Shown: positions 27,318 to 37,946 of the stretch, piece by piece
How positions within the stretch are numbered: position 1 is the stretch's first letter
How the letters are laid out: each line of letters begins with the position of its first letter
NCBI RefSeq assembly: GCF_016613535.2
Contig: NZ_CP071518.1
Span: 2,542,001 to 2,606,000 of the forward strand
Origin: Lysobacter solisilvae
Lineage (GTDB): Bacteria; Pseudomonadota; Gammaproteobacteria; Xanthomonadales; Xanthomonadaceae
Direction of reading: 5' to 3'
DNA: 64,000 bases
Made by a program: the position numbers and the translations under genes
The notes under the pieces: model-generated
The model's input: the letters and a program-made list of their open reading frames with translations, nothing else
Told to the model about the DNA's origin: nothing
Database searches by the model: none

Positions 27318-29924
27318 ATGTCGCAGCAAACCACCATCCGCAAGCTCGCTGAACTGGTGAACACGCCGGTCGAGAAGTTGCTGGAGCAGCTGGCCGAGGC
27401 CGGCATGAGCTTCAGTGGCCCCGACCAGGTCGTGACCAGCATCGAGAAAGTCAAGCTGCTCGGCTTCCTCAAGCGTTCGCATGGCAAGGCCGAACAGCCC
27501 GAAGCCAGCGAAGCGACGAAGAAGATCACGCTCAACCGCAGCCGCAAGCAGGAGCTGACGGTGGGCGGCGGCAAGAACCGGACCACGGTCGACGTCGTCG
27601 TGCGCAAGAAGGTGACGCTGGTGAAGCCGGCCGACCAGTCCGACGGACCGGTGACCGACGAGCGTGCCGAGATCCTGCGCAAGCTGGAGGAATCCAAGCA
27701 GCGCAACCTGGCCGAGCAGCAGAAGCTCGCCGAGGTCGATCGCCGCCGCGCCGAGGAAGGCGAGCGTGCACGCCAGGAGGCCGAGGAACTGCGGCTCAAG
27801 GCCGAAGCCGAAGCCCGCGCCGCCGTGCAGGTCGTGGCCGCCGACGAGGATGCGCCCGCCGTGGTGCGCAAGCCCGCGCCGGCCCATGGCCACGGCCATG
27901 GCCATCCCAAGCATCCGGCTCCGGTCGCACCGCGCGCCGACGCCCACAACGCGCCCAAGCACAAGACGCGTGGTTCCCACGCCATGGTCGCCGGCGTCGA
28001 GGACGACGACGCGGCCAGCCGCTTCGCCGGCCAGCTGCACCTGAGCGCCTCCGAACGCGCCCGCCGCACCACCGGTGCCCGTGGCAAGCCCAAGCCGCGC
28101 CGCCACATGGAGCAGGCCCGTTCGGGCGGCGGCGCGCACGGGTTCTCCCGTCCGACCGCGCCGATCGTGCGCGAAGTGTCCATCGGCGAAACCATCACCG
28201 TGGCCGACCTCGCCGCCAAGCTCGCCCTCAAGGGCGGCGACGTGGTGAAGGCGCTGTTCAAGATGGGCGTGATGGCCACCATCACCCAGAGCGTCGACCA
28301 CGACACCGCCGCGCTGGTGACCGAGGAACTCGGCCATACCGTCGTGCGTGCCAGCGAGAACTCCGCCGAGGACGCACTGCTGGCCCACGTCGAGGACTCG
28401 CAGAGCGACCGCGTCACGCGTCCCCCGGTCGTCACGATCATGGGCCACGTCGACCACGGCAAGACCTCGCTGCTCGACTACATCCGCCGCACCAAGGTCG
28501 CCACCGGCGAAGCCGGCGGCATCACCCAGCACATCGGCGCCTACCACGTCGAGACGCCCAAGGGCGTCATCAGCTTCCTCGACACCCCCGGCCACGCGGC
28601 GTTCTCGCAGATGCGTGCGCGCGGCGCGAAGCTCACCGACATCGTGGTGCTGGTGGTGGCCGCCGATGACGGCGTCATGCCGCAGACCCGCGAGGCCGTG
28701 CAGCACGCCAAGGCGGCCAAGGTGCCGCTCATCGTGGCGATCAACAAGATCGACAAGTCCGATGCCGACCCGCTGCGCGTGAAGAACGAGCTGCTGGCCG
28801 AGGACGTGGTCGCCGAGGATTTCGGCGGCGACACCCAGATGGTCGAGCTTTCGGCCAAGACCGGCGTCGGCGTGGACAACCTGCTGGACTCGATCCTGCT
28901 GCAGGCCGAAGTGCTCGAGCTCAAGGCCGTGCCGTCCGGCCGCGCCAGCGGCGTGGTCATCGAATCCTCGCTCGACAAGGGCCGCGGTCCCGTGGCCACC
29001 GTGCTGGTGCAGCAGGGCGAGCTCAAGAAGGGCGACTACCTGGTGTGCGGCGTGCAGTACGGCCGCGTGCGTGCGCTGTTCGACGAGACCGGTTCGCAGG
29101 TCGAAGGCGCCGGCCCGTCCATCCCGGTCCAGGTGCTCGGCCTGTCGGGCGTTCCCGACGCCGGCGACGATTTCGTGGTGGTCGAGGACGAACGCCTGGC
29201 CAAGGACGTCGCGCAGCAGCGCGACGCCAAGCGCCGCGAGTCGCGCCTGGTCGCCCAGGCGGGCAACCGCATGGAAGACATCATGGCCCAGATGGGCGAG
29301 GGTGCCGCCCAGCAGACGCTCAACCTGGTCGTGAAGGCCGACGTGCAGGGTTCCGTGCAGGCCCTGCGCGACGCACTGACCAGCCTGTCCACCGACGCGA
29401 TCCGCATCAACGTGATCGGCGGCGGCGTGGGCGGCATCACCGAGTCCGACGCCACGCTGGCGGCCACCTCCAAGGCCACCGTCATCGGCTTCAACGTGCG
29501 TGCCGACGCCTCGGCCCGCCGGGTCATCGAAGGCAACGGCGTCGACCTGCGCTACTTCTCGATCATCTATGACGTGATCGACCAGGTGAAGCAGGTCGCG
29601 TCCGGCATCCTGGGCAAGGAGATCCGCGAGGAGATCATCGGCACCGCCGAGGTGCGCGACGTCTTCCGCAGCTCCAAGTTCGGCGCCGTCGCCGGCTGCA
29701 TGGTGGTCGAAGGCGTGGTCAAGCGCAGCAAGCCCATCCGCGTGCTGCGCGACAACACCGTCGTCTTCGAGGGCGAGCTGGAATCGCTGCGCCGCTTCAA
29801 GGAGAACGTGGACGAAGTGCGCCAGGGCACCGAATGCGGCATCGGCGTGAAGGCGTACAACGACGTCAAGCCGGGCGACCAGATCGAGTGCTTCGAGCGC
29901 ATCGAGGTCCAGCGCACGCTTTAA
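27318..29924 (+). CDS. infB: Translation initiation factor IF-2
   Basis: An 868-aa GTPase delivering initiator tRNA to the ribosome. The N-terminal IF2N subdomain ([20 protein letters not shown]) is followed by a charged linker with a His-rich segment ([10 protein letters not shown], residue about 193). The second IF2N-like region lies near residue 300. The G domain starts at [14 protein letters not shown] (G1), with DTPGHAAF (G3) and NKIDKSDAD (G4). Domains II-IV follow, with the C-terminal IF2C (initiator tRNA binding) ending [16 protein letters not shown]. The full length is normal. ATG at 27318. Confidence 0.96.
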   Translation: MSQQTTIRKLAELVNTPVEKLLEQLAEAGMSFSGPDQVVTSIEKVKLLGFLKRSHGKAEQPEASEATKKITLNRSRKQELTVGGGKNRTTVDVVVRKKVTLVKPADQSDGPVTDERAEILRKLEESKQRNLAEQQKLAEVDRRRAEEGERARQEAEELRLKAEAEARAAVQVVAADEDAPAVVRKPAPAHGHGHGHPKHPAPVAPRADAHNAPKHKTRGSHAMVAGVEDDDAASRFAGQLHLSASERARRTTGARGKPKPRRHMEQARSGGGAHGFSRPTAPIVREVSIGETITVADLAAKLALKGGDVVKALFKMGVMATITQSVDHDTAALVTEELGHTVVRASENSAEDALLAHVEDSQSDRVTRPPVVTIMGHVDHGKTSLLDYIRRTKVATGEAGGITQHIGAYHVETPKGVISFLDTPGHAAFSQMRARGAKLTDIVVLVVAADDGVMPQTREAVQHAKAAKVPLIVAINKIDKSDADPLRVKNELLAEDVVAEDFGGDTQMVELSAKTGVGVDNLLDSILLQAEVLELKAVPSGRASGVVIESSLDKGRGPVATVLVQQGELKKGDYLVCGVQYGRVRALFDETGSQVEGAGPSIPVQVLGLSGVPDAGDDFVVVEDERLAKDVAQQRDAKRRESRLVAQAGNRMEDIMAQMGEGAAQQTLNLVVKADVQGSVQALRDALTSLSTDAIRINVIGGGVGGITESDATLAATSKATVIGFNVRADASARRVIEGNGVDLRYFSIIYDVIDQVKQVASGILGKEIREEIIGTAEVRDVFRSSKFGAVAGCMVVEGVVKRSKPIRVLRDNTVVFEGELESLRRFKENVDEVRQGTECGIGVKAYNDVKPGDQIECFERIEVQRTL

Positions 29925-29933
29925 GGCAGAGGT

Positions 29934-30060
29934 GAGTGTGGAGGAGTGAGAAATGAGTGGAAGCACATCCGTTCTCTCTCTCCTCCACCTGCCGCCTGCA
30001 AGGTGATCCGGATGCACATGCATTCACTCGTTTCTCACTCCTGATCACTCATTTCTGACT
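29934..30060. repeat. Inverted purine-rich repeat between infB and rbfA
   Basis: GGAGTGAGAAATGAGTG near the infB end and, inverted, CACTCGTTTCTCACTCC and CACTCATTTCTGACTCC before rbfA. The region lacks a gene and GC drops. A transcript could form a long hairpin. It may be a dispersed intergenic repeat of this lineage. Confidence 0.6.
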
Positions 30061-30062
30061 CC

Positions 30063-30485
30063 ATGCCCACCAAGTCCTTCCATCGCACCGACCGGGTTTC
30101 CGCGCAGCTCCGCCGCGAGCTGGGCACGATCGTGCATTCGGCCGTGCGCGAGCACGGCCTGCCGTCGGTGAGCGTGTCCGACGTGGAGATCACCCGCGAC
30201 CTGGCCCACGCCAAGGTGTTCGTCACTGCCTTGCAGCAGGAGCGTTCGAAGGAAGCGGTCAAGGCCCTCAAGGCCCTGGCGCCCCAGTTGCGCTACGAAC
30301 TGGGCCGCGCCGTGAAACTGCGCCACGTGCCGGAACTGCACTTCCACTACGACGATTCGGTGGACCGCGGCGAGCGCATCGAGAACCTCCTGCGCGACCA
30401 GCCGGACCGGCCGGTCGCGTCGTCCGCCGCGCCGGAACAGGACGCGGCGGATGATGAATCCGACGACGAGTCGCGGGACAGCTGA
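30063..30485 (+). CDS. rbfA: Ribosome-binding factor A
   Basis: A 140-aa KH-fold factor required for 16S rRNA 5'-end processing and 30S maturation in cold. It begins [20 protein letters not shown], and conserved regions are [18 protein letters not shown] and [20 protein letters not shown]. The tail is an acidic [11 protein letters not shown]. It stands in the infB-rbfA-truB run. ATG at 30063. Confidence 0.93.
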   Translation: MPTKSFHRTDRVSAQLRRELGTIVHSAVREHGLPSVSVSDVEITRDLAHAKVFVTALQQERSKEAVKALKALAPQLRYELGRAVKLRHVPELHFHYDDSVDRGERIENLLRDQPDRPVASSAAPEQDAADDESDDESRDS

Positions 30486-30535
30486 TCCCGCCAGGCGATG
30501 GGCCCGCGCGTCGCGATGGCCCGGCCACGCATCCG

Positions 30536-31480
30536 ATGAACAAGCGCCCCCGCACCGTCTTCCGCAAGCTCGACGGCCTGCTGCTGCTCGACAAGCCGCC
30601 GGGACTGAGTTCCAACCAGGCGCTGCAGCGCGTCCGCCACCTGTTCCGTGCCGACAAGGCCGGCCACACCGGCAGCCTGGACCCGCTCGCCACCGGGCTG
30701 TTGCCCGTGTGCTTCGGCGAGGCCACCAAGATTGCCGGCCTGCTGCTGGGTTCGCGCAAGGCCTACGAGACCACCGCGGTCCTGGGGCTCACCACCGACA
30801 GCGACGACGCCGATGGCGCGCCGCTGCTCCAGCGCGACGTGCCGCCCCTGGACCTGGACACCCTCGAGCGCGCCCTGGCGCCGCTGCGCGGGGACATCGC
30901 CCAGCGCGCGCCGATCTACAGCGCGCTCAAGCAGGGCGGGGAACCGCTGTACGCCCGCGCCCGCCGGGGTGAAGCCATCGAGGCCCCCATCCGCACCGTG
31001 ACCGTGAACCGGCTGGAGGTCCTGGAACTGGCGGGCAACCAGGTGCGCCTCCACGTCGAGTGCGGTTCGGGCACCTACGTCCGCAGCCTGGTGCGCGACC
31101 TGGGCGAAGCCCTGGGCTGCGGCGCCCACGTGGCGACCCTGCGCCGGCTGTGGGTCGAACCGTTCCGGACGCCGACCATGTTCACCCTGGAGGCCCTCCA
31201 GGCCTTGCGGGAACAGGGCGAGCCCGTGCTCGACCGCTGCCTGCTGCCGCTGGAAGCCGGGCTGGTGGACTTTCCCCGCGTCGCCCTCGACCAGGCGCAG
31301 GCGCGGCGGCTGGGCCAGGGCCAGCGCGTCCCGCTGGCCGGTGAAGGCGCGCCGGGCCTGACCGCGATCTACGACCTGGATGGCCGCGCGCTGGGCCTGG
31401 GGGAGATCGACGCGGAGCGGGTCCTGCATCCCGGCCGCTTGTTCAGCTGGACCTCGCAGGAAGCCGCGGTCGCGCGCTGA
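30536..31480 (+). CDS. truB: tRNA pseudouridine(55) synthase TruB
   Basis: A 314-aa enzyme forming pseudouridine 55 in the T arm of tRNA. The catalytic Asp49 is in [18 protein letters not shown]. Other family motifs are [41 protein letters not shown] and [17 protein letters not shown]-terminal PUA-like domain ([10 protein letters not shown]). It follows rbfA with a short gap, the standard gammaproteobacterial order. Confidence 0.95.
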   Translation: MNKRPRTVFRKLDGLLLLDKPPGLSSNQALQRVRHLFRADKAGHTGSLDPLATGLLPVCFGEATKIAGLLLGSRKAYETTAVLGLTTDSDDADGAPLLQRDVPPLDLDTLERALAPLRGDIAQRAPIYSALKQGGEPLYARARRGEAIEAPIRTVTVNRLEVLELAGNQVRLHVECGSGTYVRSLVRDLGEALGCGAHVATLRRLWVEPFRTPTMFTLEALQALREQGEPVLDRCLLPLEAGLVDFPRVALDQAQARRLGQGQRVPLAGEGAPGLTAIYDLDGRALGLGEIDAERVLHPGRLFSWTSQEAAVAR

Positions 31481-31534
31481 CGGCCCATCCGTCGCAAGCC
31501 GCAGCGGCCGGTCGCATTCGCTCAGGCGCGCTGC

Positions 31535-31540
31535 TACAAT
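31535..31540 (+). promoter_or_regulatory. -10 element for rpsO
   Basis: TACAAT at 31535-31540, preceded by GC and followed by CCGC, gives a transcript leader of roughly 120 bases before rpsO. No strong -35. Confidence 0.45.
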
Positions 31541-31665
31541 CCGCAGGCTTTTCAACCACTTCGGAAAGCAATTCCCTAAAGCAAGCGGCGGACCAGGCGG
31601 TGCGTCGGCAATTTCCTTTGCCGATACGCGTTCTGCGGGCCTCGCATCTCTACAAGGCACACACG

Positions 31666-31926
31666 ATGTCGATCGACACCAGCAAGATCATTGAAGAACA
31701 CAAGCGCGCCGCGGCCGATACCGGCTCCCCGGAAGTCCAGGTCGCCCTGCTCACCGCCCGCATCGAGCAGCTCACCGGCCACTTCAAGCTGCACAAGCAG
31801 GACCACCACAGCCGTCGTGGCCTGCTGCAGATGGTCAACCGCCGCCGCAGCCTGCTCGACTACCTCAAGCGCAAGGACAACGAGCGCTACAAGGCCCTGA
31901 TCGAGAAGCTCGGTCTGCGCCGATAA
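31666..31926 (+). CDS. rpsO: 30S ribosomal protein S15
   Basis: An 86-aa ribosomal protein that nucleates assembly of the central domain of 16S rRNA. Sequence [57 protein letters not shown] core and [10 protein letters not shown]-terminus match S15. ATG at 31666 gives the normal length. The long leader upstream may allow autoregulation by S15, as known in E. coli; no pseudoknot was traced. Confidence 0.97.
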   Translation: MSIDTSKIIEEHKRAAADTGSPEVQVALLTARIEQLTGHFKLHKQDHHSRRGLLQMVNRRRSLLDYLKRKDNERYKALIEKLGLRR

Positions 31927-31938
31927 ACGAAACTCCGA

Positions 31939-31970
31939 CCGCGGCGCAGCGATGCGCCGCGGTTTTTTTT
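31939..31970 (+). terminator. Rho-independent terminator after rpsO
   Basis: CCGCGGCGCA and TGCGCCGCGG form a perfect 10-bp stem with a GCGA loop, followed by eight T. It separates rpsO from pnp; read-through may supply pnp, as in E. coli. Confidence 0.92.
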
Positions 31971-32183
31971 GCAGGCGCCCGCGACAGAAGTTGAATTGCC
32001 GGCCACTCAAGGCCGCGCGGGCGGCTGGCGACGGCGAACCACCGGGCTTTAACTGCTTGGAGCGTATACAGATTCCCCCGTCGCACCCGCACCAGCAGCA
32101 GCCAACATCAATGGCGGATACCACCGCCGAACCGCACGGGCAGGGGCCCGGACGGAACGAATCAGAAAACAGGAATATCCAAC

Positions 32184-34289
32184 GTGGCAAAAATTACCAA
32201 GACCTTCCAATACGGCAACCAGACCGTCACCCTTGAAACCGGCGAAGTCGCCCGCCAGGCCGGTGGCGCCGTCATGGTCACCGTCGACGGGACCGTCCTG
32301 CTGGTCACCGCCGTCGCCAACAAGACTGCCCGTGAAGGCCAGGATTTCTTCCCGCTCACGGTCGATTACCAGGAGAAGTTCTACGCCGGCGGCCGTATCC
32401 CGGGTGGCTTCTTCAAGCGTGAAGGCCGTCAGACCGAGAAGGAAACGCTGATCTCGCGCCTGATCGACCGTCCGATCCGTCCGCTGTTCCCGGAAGGCTT
32501 CCGCAACGAAGTCCAGATCATCGCCACCGTGATGTCGATGAACCCGGAAATCGACGGCGACATCCCCGCACTGCTGGGCGCGTCCGCCGCGCTGGCACTG
32601 TCGGGCGCACCGTTCGACGGTCCGATCGGCGCGGCCAAGGTCGGTTACAAGGACGGCCAGTACCTGCTGAACCCGACCGTGAGCGAACTGAAGGACTCCA
32701 AGCTGGAGCTCGTCGTCGCCGGTACCGCCAATGCGGTGCTGATGGTCGAATCCGAAGCCCAGGTGCTTTCGGAAGAAGTGATGCTCGGCGCCGTGATGTA
32801 CGGCCACCAGCAGATGCAGGTCGCGATCAACGCCATCAACGAGCTGGTCGCCGAAGCCGGCAAGCCGAAGTGGAGCTGGACGGCCCCGGCCGCCAACGAG
32901 GCCATGGTCGGCGCGCTGAAGGCCGCCATCGGCGACCGCCTGGTGCAGGCGTTCGCGGTGCGCGACAAGCTCGAGCGCAGGGACGCCATCTCGGCGATCA
33001 AGAAGGACGTGCTGGCCTCGCTGGCCCCGCAGGCCGAAGCCAACGACTGGAAGCTTGCCGACCTGTCCAAGGAATTCGGCGAGTTCGAATACCAGACCAT
33101 GCGCAACTCGGTGCTCAGCACCAAGGTCCGCATCGACGGCCGCGCGCTCGACACCGTCCGCCCGATCGCCTCCAAGGTGACCGTGCTGCCGCGCACCCAC
33201 GGCTCCTCGCTGTTCACCCGCGGTGAGACGCAGGCGATCGTGGTGGTCACCCTAGGTACCGCGCGCGATGGCCAGATCATCGACGCCGTGTCCGGCGAGT
33301 ACAAGGAACACTTCCTGTTCCATTACAACTTCCCCCCGTACTCGGTGGGCGAAGCCGGCCGCATGATGGGCCCGAAGCGTCGCGAAATCGGCCACGGCCG
33401 CCTCGCCAAGCGCGGCGTGCTCGCCGTCATGCCGACGATGGAAGAGTTCCCCTACACGATCCGCATCGTCTCGGAGATCACCGAGTCGAACGGTTCCTCG
33501 TCGATGGCTTCGGTCTGCGGCTCCTCGCTGGCGCTGATGGACGCGGGCGTGCCGGTCAAGGCACCGGTCGCCGGCATCGCGATGGGCCTGGTGAAGGAAG
33601 GCGACCAGTTCGTCGTCCTGTCCGACATCCTGGGTGACGAAGACCACCTGGGCGACATGGACTTCAAGGTGGCCGGTACCGCGGAAGGCATCTCGGCCCT
33701 GCAGATGGACATCAAGATCCAGGGCATCACCGAGGAGATCATGAAGGTCGCACTGGCGCAGGCCAAGGCCGGCCGTCTGCACATCCTCGGCGAGATGGCG
33801 CACGCGCTGACCGCGCCGCGTCCGGAACTGAGCGACTTCGCTCCGCGCCTGATCACGATCAAGATCCACCCCGACAAGATCCGCGAAGTGATCGGCAAGG
33901 GCGGTTCGGTGATCCAGGCGATCACCAAGGAAACCGGCACCCAGATCGACATCCAGGACGACGGCACGATCGTCATCGCCTCGGTCAACGCCGTCGCCGG
34001 CCAGGCCGCGAAGGCACGCATCGAGCAGATCACCTCGGACGTCGAGCCGGGCCGCATCTACGAAGGCAAGGTCGCCAAGATCATGGACTTCGGTGCGTTC
34101 GTCACCATCTCCCCCGGCAAGGATGGCCTGGTCCACGTGTCGCAGATCTCCAACGAGCGCGTCGAGAAGGTTTCCGACAAGCTCAAGGAAGGCGACCTGG
34201 TCAAGGTCAAGGTGCTGGAAGTCGACAAGCAGGGCCGCATCCGCCTGTCGATGAAGGCCGTCGAGGAAGGCGAGACGATTTCCGAGTAA
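32184..34289 (+). CDS. pnp: Polyribonucleotide nucleotidyltransferase (PNPase)
   Basis: A 701-aa 3'-5' phosphorolytic exoribonuclease and degradosome partner. Two RNase PH domains: the first has [20 protein letters not shown] and [15 protein letters not shown]; the second has [36 protein letters not shown] and [21 protein letters not shown] ([16 protein letters not shown]) and S1 ([21 protein letters not shown]) domains end the protein. Start is GTG at 32184. Upstream, 31971-32183, is a leader of about 210 bases with no gene; in E. coli such a leader is cut by RNase III and PNPase for autoregulation. No such hairpin was verified here. Confidence 0.96.
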   Translation: MAKITKTFQYGNQTVTLETGEVARQAGGAVMVTVDGTVLLVTAVANKTAREGQDFFPLTVDYQEKFYAGGRIPGGFFKREGRQTEKETLISRLIDRPIRPLFPEGFRNEVQIIATVMSMNPEIDGDIPALLGASAALALSGAPFDGPIGAAKVGYKDGQYLLNPTVSELKDSKLELVVAGTANAVLMVESEAQVLSEEVMLGAVMYGHQQMQVAINAINELVAEAGKPKWSWTAPAANEAMVGALKAAIGDRLVQAFAVRDKLERRDAISAIKKDVLASLAPQAEANDWKLADLSKEFGEFEYQTMRNSVLSTKVRIDGRALDTVRPIASKVTVLPRTHGSSLFTRGETQAIVVVTLGTARDGQIIDAVSGEYKEHFLFHYNFPPYSVGEAGRMMGPKRREIGHGRLAKRGVLAVMPTMEEFPYTIRIVSEITESNGSSSMASVCGSSLALMDAGVPVKAPVAGIAMGLVKEGDQFVVLSDILGDEDHLGDMDFKVAGTAEGISALQMDIKIQGITEEIMKVALAQAKAGRLHILGEMAHALTAPRPELSDFAPRLITIKIHPDKIREVIGKGGSVIQAITKETGTQIDIQDDGTIVIASVNAVAGQAAKARIEQITSDVEPGRIYEGKVAKIMDFGAFVTISPGKDGLVHVSQISNERVEKVSDKLKEGDLVKVKVLEVDKQGRIRLSMKAVEEGETISE

Positions 34290-34329
34290 GCAGGACGCCG
34301 GCGGCCGGCAATGCCGGCTGTCGCGCAAT

Positions 34330-34362
34330 AAAAAAAGCGGGCCTTCGGGCCCGCTTTTTTTT
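34330..34362. terminator. Bidirectional terminator between pnp and the FG-GAP gene
   Basis: GCGGGCC-TTCG-GGCCCGC stem-loop flanked by A7 and T8. It serves pnp on the plus strand and the FG-GAP gene (ending at 34394) on the minus strand. Confidence 0.93.
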
Positions 34363-34393
34363 GGCTGCAATCCCGCGCGCCGTCAGCGCTGCG

Positions 34394-36067
34394 TCACTGC
34401 GGCAGCGGCACCACCGACCAGTGAGTGTCGGCCACGGTCGTCGCGGCCTGCTGCGTGGCGGCGTTCGCCGATTTCCAGATCACGTTCTGGCCGTTGGCGG
34501 AATTGCGCCAGAACAGGTCGTAGCGGCGGTCACCGTCGTAGTCGCCCACGTCCACCACCGACCAGGCCAGGTTGGTCACCGCGGTCAGCACCTGCCGCTG
34601 GGCGGAGGTGCCCGACCGCCAGACCTCGTTGGCGCCGGTCGTCGTGTTGCGCCAGAGCACGTCGGCCTTGTTGTCGCCATTGAAGTCGCCGACGCCCGCA
34701 ACCCGCCAGGCTTGGCTGGCCACCGTCGCGGTCGCCTGCTGGGTCGCCGAATTGGCCGACAGCCAGATGGCATTGGCCCCGGTGCTGGAGTTGCGCCAGA
34801 ACAGGTCGGCCTTGCCGTCGCCGTTGAAATCGCCCGCGCCGACGATGCGCCAGCTCAGGCTGACGGCAGGCAGCACCACGCGGCCGGCCGGCACCGCCGA
34901 GCGCCACATTTCGTCGGCGCCCGTACTGGAATTGCGCCAGATGATGTCGGCGCGGCCATCGCCGTTGAAGTCGGCGGTCGCGGCCACGCGCCAGACCGCG
35001 GGCACCGATGGCGTGAGCTGCCGGGTCGTGGCACTGGCCGACTTCCAGATGTCGTTGGCGCCGGTGGACTGGTTGCGCCAGACCACGTCGGCGTTGCCAT
35101 CGCCGCTGACTTCGCCCCGGCCGACGACGCGCCAGTTCGCATCGGCCACGGTCGTGAGCGCGACCTGGGTGGCGGCGTTGCCCGAGCGCCACAGCACGTT
35201 GGCGCCGGTCTGGCTGTTGCGCCAGAACAGGTCCGAGCGGCCGTCGCCGTTGTAGTCGGCCACCGCCCGCACCACGGTCGGCGCGGTCTGCACCGTGCAC
35301 GTGCTGGAACAGGTGTCGTTGTTGGAGAGGTTGCCGTCATCGCAGCCCTCCAGGCCTTCCAGGGCGCCGTTGCCGCAGGTCGAGGCCGGGACCATGCCCG
35401 CGGCGCCGGCGTTGTTGCGGGGCGTCGGCAGGACGCTGATGAAGTCGTTGGCGCAGTTGTCGGTGTCGTCGCCCGCATCCAGCGTGCCCGCGCCACCGGC
35501 GATGTCCAGGCGCCTGCGCATGGCACGGCCGGACAACAGGCCGCCGCCAGTGGCGTTGAACGGCGTACCCACGCCACTGCTGGAACCGCCGTAACCGCCC
35601 CAGGCCACGCAGTCCACCGTACCGGCAAAGCAGATTTTGCCACCGCCCGAGAGGATCGCCGCGCTCATGGTCAGGTCGGCACTGAGGCCGAAGAAGCTCA
35701 CGGCCTGCGGCGTGGCGATCAGGATGCGCGCCTGGTTGGCGCCATTGGGCACACTCGAGTTGAAGACGAACGCCCCAACCTGCGCACCGGCGGCGTTGAA
35801 GACGACCAGGTCGTGGCCGGAAACGAAGTTCTGCCCACCGGCGTACATCTGCAGCACCACGTACTGCGCGCTGGGGGAGGCCGCCGTTCCCGGGAAGACT
35901 TCGACGATCTTCATCAGGTGGAAGGTGGCCTGCGCCGGAGCGGACATAACGGCGGCAACGGCCAGCGCCATCGCCAATCCGGAACGGGACCGGGCGCGCG
36001 TGAGCAGGCGTCGAATGCGCGTGGACAACGAACCGATCGCCGAGTGCATCGCTGGTCGCAACTGCAT
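34394..36067 (-). CDS. Exported FG-GAP/VCBS repeat protein with lamin-tail-like domain and Cys-rich motif
   Basis: A 557-aa exported protein. The signal peptide (SGLAMALAVAAVMSAPAQATF) has an unusually long basic N-region. The first domain (residues about 50-215) resembles an LTD/lamin-tail fold (KIVEVFPGTAASPSAQYVVL). A DUF4215-type cysteine motif (CGNGALEGLEGCDDGN, then DTCSSTC) bridges to six FG-GAP-like repeats of about 46 residues, each with a DxNGDGxAD calcium-binding loop and WRNSxTGA. Such repeats form a beta-propeller; the Cys motif is best known in myxobacterial surface proteins. It is probably secreted or surface-bound. ATG at 36067. The gene is not flanked by an obvious secretion system. 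Function unknown. Confidence 0.75.
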   Translation of the reverse strand: MQLRPAMHSAIGSLSTRIRRLLTRARSRSGLAMALAVAAVMSAPAQATFHLMKIVEVFPGTAASPSAQYVVLQMYAGGQNFVSGHDLVVFNAAGAQVGAFVFNSSVPNGANQARILIATPQAVSFFGLSADLTMSAAILSGGGKICFAGTVDCVAWGGYGGSSSGVGTPFNATGGGLLSGRAMRRRLDIAGGAGTLDAGDDTDNCANDFISVLPTPRNNAGAAGMVPASTCGNGALEGLEGCDDGNLSNNDTCSSTCTVQTAPTVVRAVADYNGDGRSDLFWRNSQTGANVLWRSGNAATQVALTTVADANWRVVGRGEVSGDGNADVVWRNQSTGANDIWKSASATTRQLTPSVPAVWRVAATADFNGDGRADIIWRNSSTGADEMWRSAVPAGRVVLPAVSLSWRIVGAGDFNGDGKADLFWRNSSTGANAIWLSANSATQQATATVASQAWRVAGVGDFNGDNKADVLWRNTTTGANEVWRSGTSAQRQVLTAVTNLAWSVVDVGDYDGDRRYDLFWRNSANGQNVIWKSANAATQQAATTVADTHWSVVPLPQ

Positions 36068-36345
36068 GGGACACCTCGCTGGCTGCTGCCGGATCCGGTC
36101 CAGAACGCGCGGGAATGTCCCGGGGCGCGCTCGCGCAATCGATGCTGCGGTATCTACTCCTGTTCCCTGGACGGGTCAATTCGAGCATGTGTAATGGCAC
36201 GGTCGAGCCAGCGCAGGCTGATGACCGCTGCTGCTCGCGCCTGGCCGGGGCGTGTCCAGCCGAGTTTGCCCACGGCGAGGGCGCGATCTACGCTGGGCTG
36301 GCGCAGGGGACGCAAGGTCGCGCGATCGGCACAGGGAGGACGGCC

Positions 36346-36900
36346 ATGGAAGGGTTCGTGCAAGGGGAACGCACGCCGACGCGGAACGCGGGCATGCCAT
36401 GCGTGCAGGCGATGGCGGCCGGACGCGTCGCGCGGCGATGCCTCTGGACACTGCTGGCCTGCGCGGTGCTGGCGGCCTGCGCGCGGGACGCGGAGGAGGG
36501 CTTCACCGCGGCACGCAGCGCCGACGGCCCGGGGTTCGTGTGGAACCGCAAGCCATCGCTGGAGAGTTGCCTCCACTCGGGCATGCCCTACGCCCGGTTC
36601 CGGCGCGAACTGCTTTCCCGTGGCTGGGAGCCGCAGCGCGATCCGCATTGCCGGGCCAACGTCGTGGGCGCCGATCCTTCACCCCTGTGCGTGCAGGCGC
36701 CCGACCTGTGCCACGTGTGCGAGCAGATGCCGGAGCTGAGCGTGTATGCGCGCGACGGCGTCGCGATGGTCTGGTTCCGGCATCCGGCCCATGACCTGGA
36801 ACTGCAGGCCACCGCGTTCGGCGACGCCACCGACCGGGATCGCCTCGACGAGCGTTCCCGGTTCAAGCTGGTGGCGTGGGAGCTCGTCGGCAGCCGCTGA
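36346..36900 (+). CDS. Cysteine-rich lipoprotein of unknown function
   Basis: A 184-aa protein. The start at 36346 is strongly supported by AGGGAGGA 6 nt upstream. The N-terminal signal is unusually long before the hydrophobic core (RRCLWTLLACAVLAAC), with a lipobox LAAC. The mature domain contains several Cys (LESCLHSGMPYARFRRELLS, then ADPSPLCVQAPDLCHVCEQMPELSVY), suggesting disulfide bonds in the periplasm. A shorter start at 36394 (MPCVQAM) would give a more typical signal. It converges with the next gene (7-base gap). Function unknown. Confidence 0.7.
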   Translation: MEGFVQGERTPTRNAGMPCVQAMAAGRVARRCLWTLLACAVLAACARDAEEGFTAARSADGPGFVWNRKPSLESCLHSGMPYARFRRELLSRGWEPQRDPHCRANVVGADPSPLCVQAPDLCHVCEQMPELSVYARDGVAMVWFRHPAHDLELQATAFGDATDRDRLDERSRFKLVAWELVGSR

Positions 36901-36907
36901 AGCGGTT

Positions 36908-37816
36908 CTACGGCCGCACGCTGACGCGCAGGCGCAGACTGGTCAGCGAGTCGTGCTCGCGGCCGGCGTCGGGATCGCGCCGCACCGTCAGCGGTACGTG
37001 CAGGACTTCGAACGCGCCGGTCCACCGCGCGCCGAAGTCGCGCGACAGGCCCAGCGCCAGCATGGGGAGCACGCCGCGCGCGACCAGGTGCGAACGGTCG
37101 CGGACGTCGTAGGTCAGGGCGTCGACCTGGACGTCCGGTTCGTTGCGCACCACGCCCGTGGTCACGTGCCAGGTCCAGCGTTCCCGGCTCCAGGCCACGG
37201 TCAGGTCGATGCCGTAGTGGTTGAGCCCGATCTGGTCGTGCGACGCCGCCTGGCAGCCGTAAGGATTCCGCACGGGATCCGGGTCGCCGGCCAGTCCGGC
37301 GGGGCAGGTGATGTCGCCCTTCGCCTTGCCGTGCTGTCCGAACGCGCGCATCGACACCGAGTAGGGCGCCTGGTCGAACAGGCGCCGGCCGATGCCGACC
37401 GCGAACAGGTCCTGCGCGCGCAGCCCGTCGATTTCCACCGGGGGCGTGTAGCCGACATCGGCGACCCAGCGGCCTGGCAGGCCGATCTGCGCGCGCAACC
37501 GGCCGAACACCGGCGACTTGTTGAGGTCCTCGGCCTTGAACCCGTTGAAGCCCACCTGCTGCTGTTCGGCGGACAGGTGCGGGATGTGGCCCAGTTCGCC
37601 CGCCAGCATCCATTGGCCGGGCGACAGGCGCGGCGTGGCGCCGAAAGCGGTCATCACCGTCGTGCCGCTGAAGTAGTGCATGGCCCAGGCTTCGGGCCGG
37701 TCCGAACCCAGGATCTCCTCTTCCCGGAAAACCTCCTGCGCAAGGGCCGGGGCGCACGCCGCCAGCAGGGCGATGGCCGGGATCGCTTGGCGCAGGTTGC
37801 GGACCAGGACAGACAT
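36908..37816 (-). CDS. Probable outer-membrane beta-barrel protein, function unknown
   Basis: A 302-aa exported protein with signal peptide (AIPAIALLAACAPALAQEV). Alternating hydrophobic/polar strands (WAMHYFSGTTVMTAFGATPR, RWVADVGYTPPVEIDG, RWTGAFEVLHVPLTVR) and a C-terminal LRLRVSVRP suggest an outer-membrane barrel. The last residue is Pro rather than the Phe commonly recognised by BamA. The start at ATG 37816 is chosen because the signal peptide begins there. Not recognised as any named porin or receptor. Confidence 0.55.
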   Translation of the reverse strand: MSVLVRNLRQAIPAIALLAACAPALAQEVFREEEILGSDRPEAWAMHYFSGTTVMTAFGATPRLSPGQWMLAGELGHIPHLSAEQQQVGFNGFKAEDLNKSPVFGRLRAQIGLPGRWVADVGYTPPVEIDGLRAQDLFAVGIGRRLFDQAPYSVSMRAFGQHGKAKGDITCPAGLAGDPDPVRNPYGCQAASHDQIGLNHYGIDLTVAWSRERWTWHVTTGVVRNEPDVQVDALTYDVRDRSHLVARGVLPMLALGLSRDFGARWTGAFEVLHVPLTVRRDPDAGREHDSLTSLRLRVSVRP

Positions 37817-37946
37817 GGCATCCCCTTCGTCCACGCGGTACGACGATGCTAGCAAGCCCGGCGGCGCCGGGATTTCATGCCACCGACGCATGCCACTGCC
37901 GCATGCCCCCGCCACTTGGCGGCGATTCGGCCGCGCCGCGCGGCCG

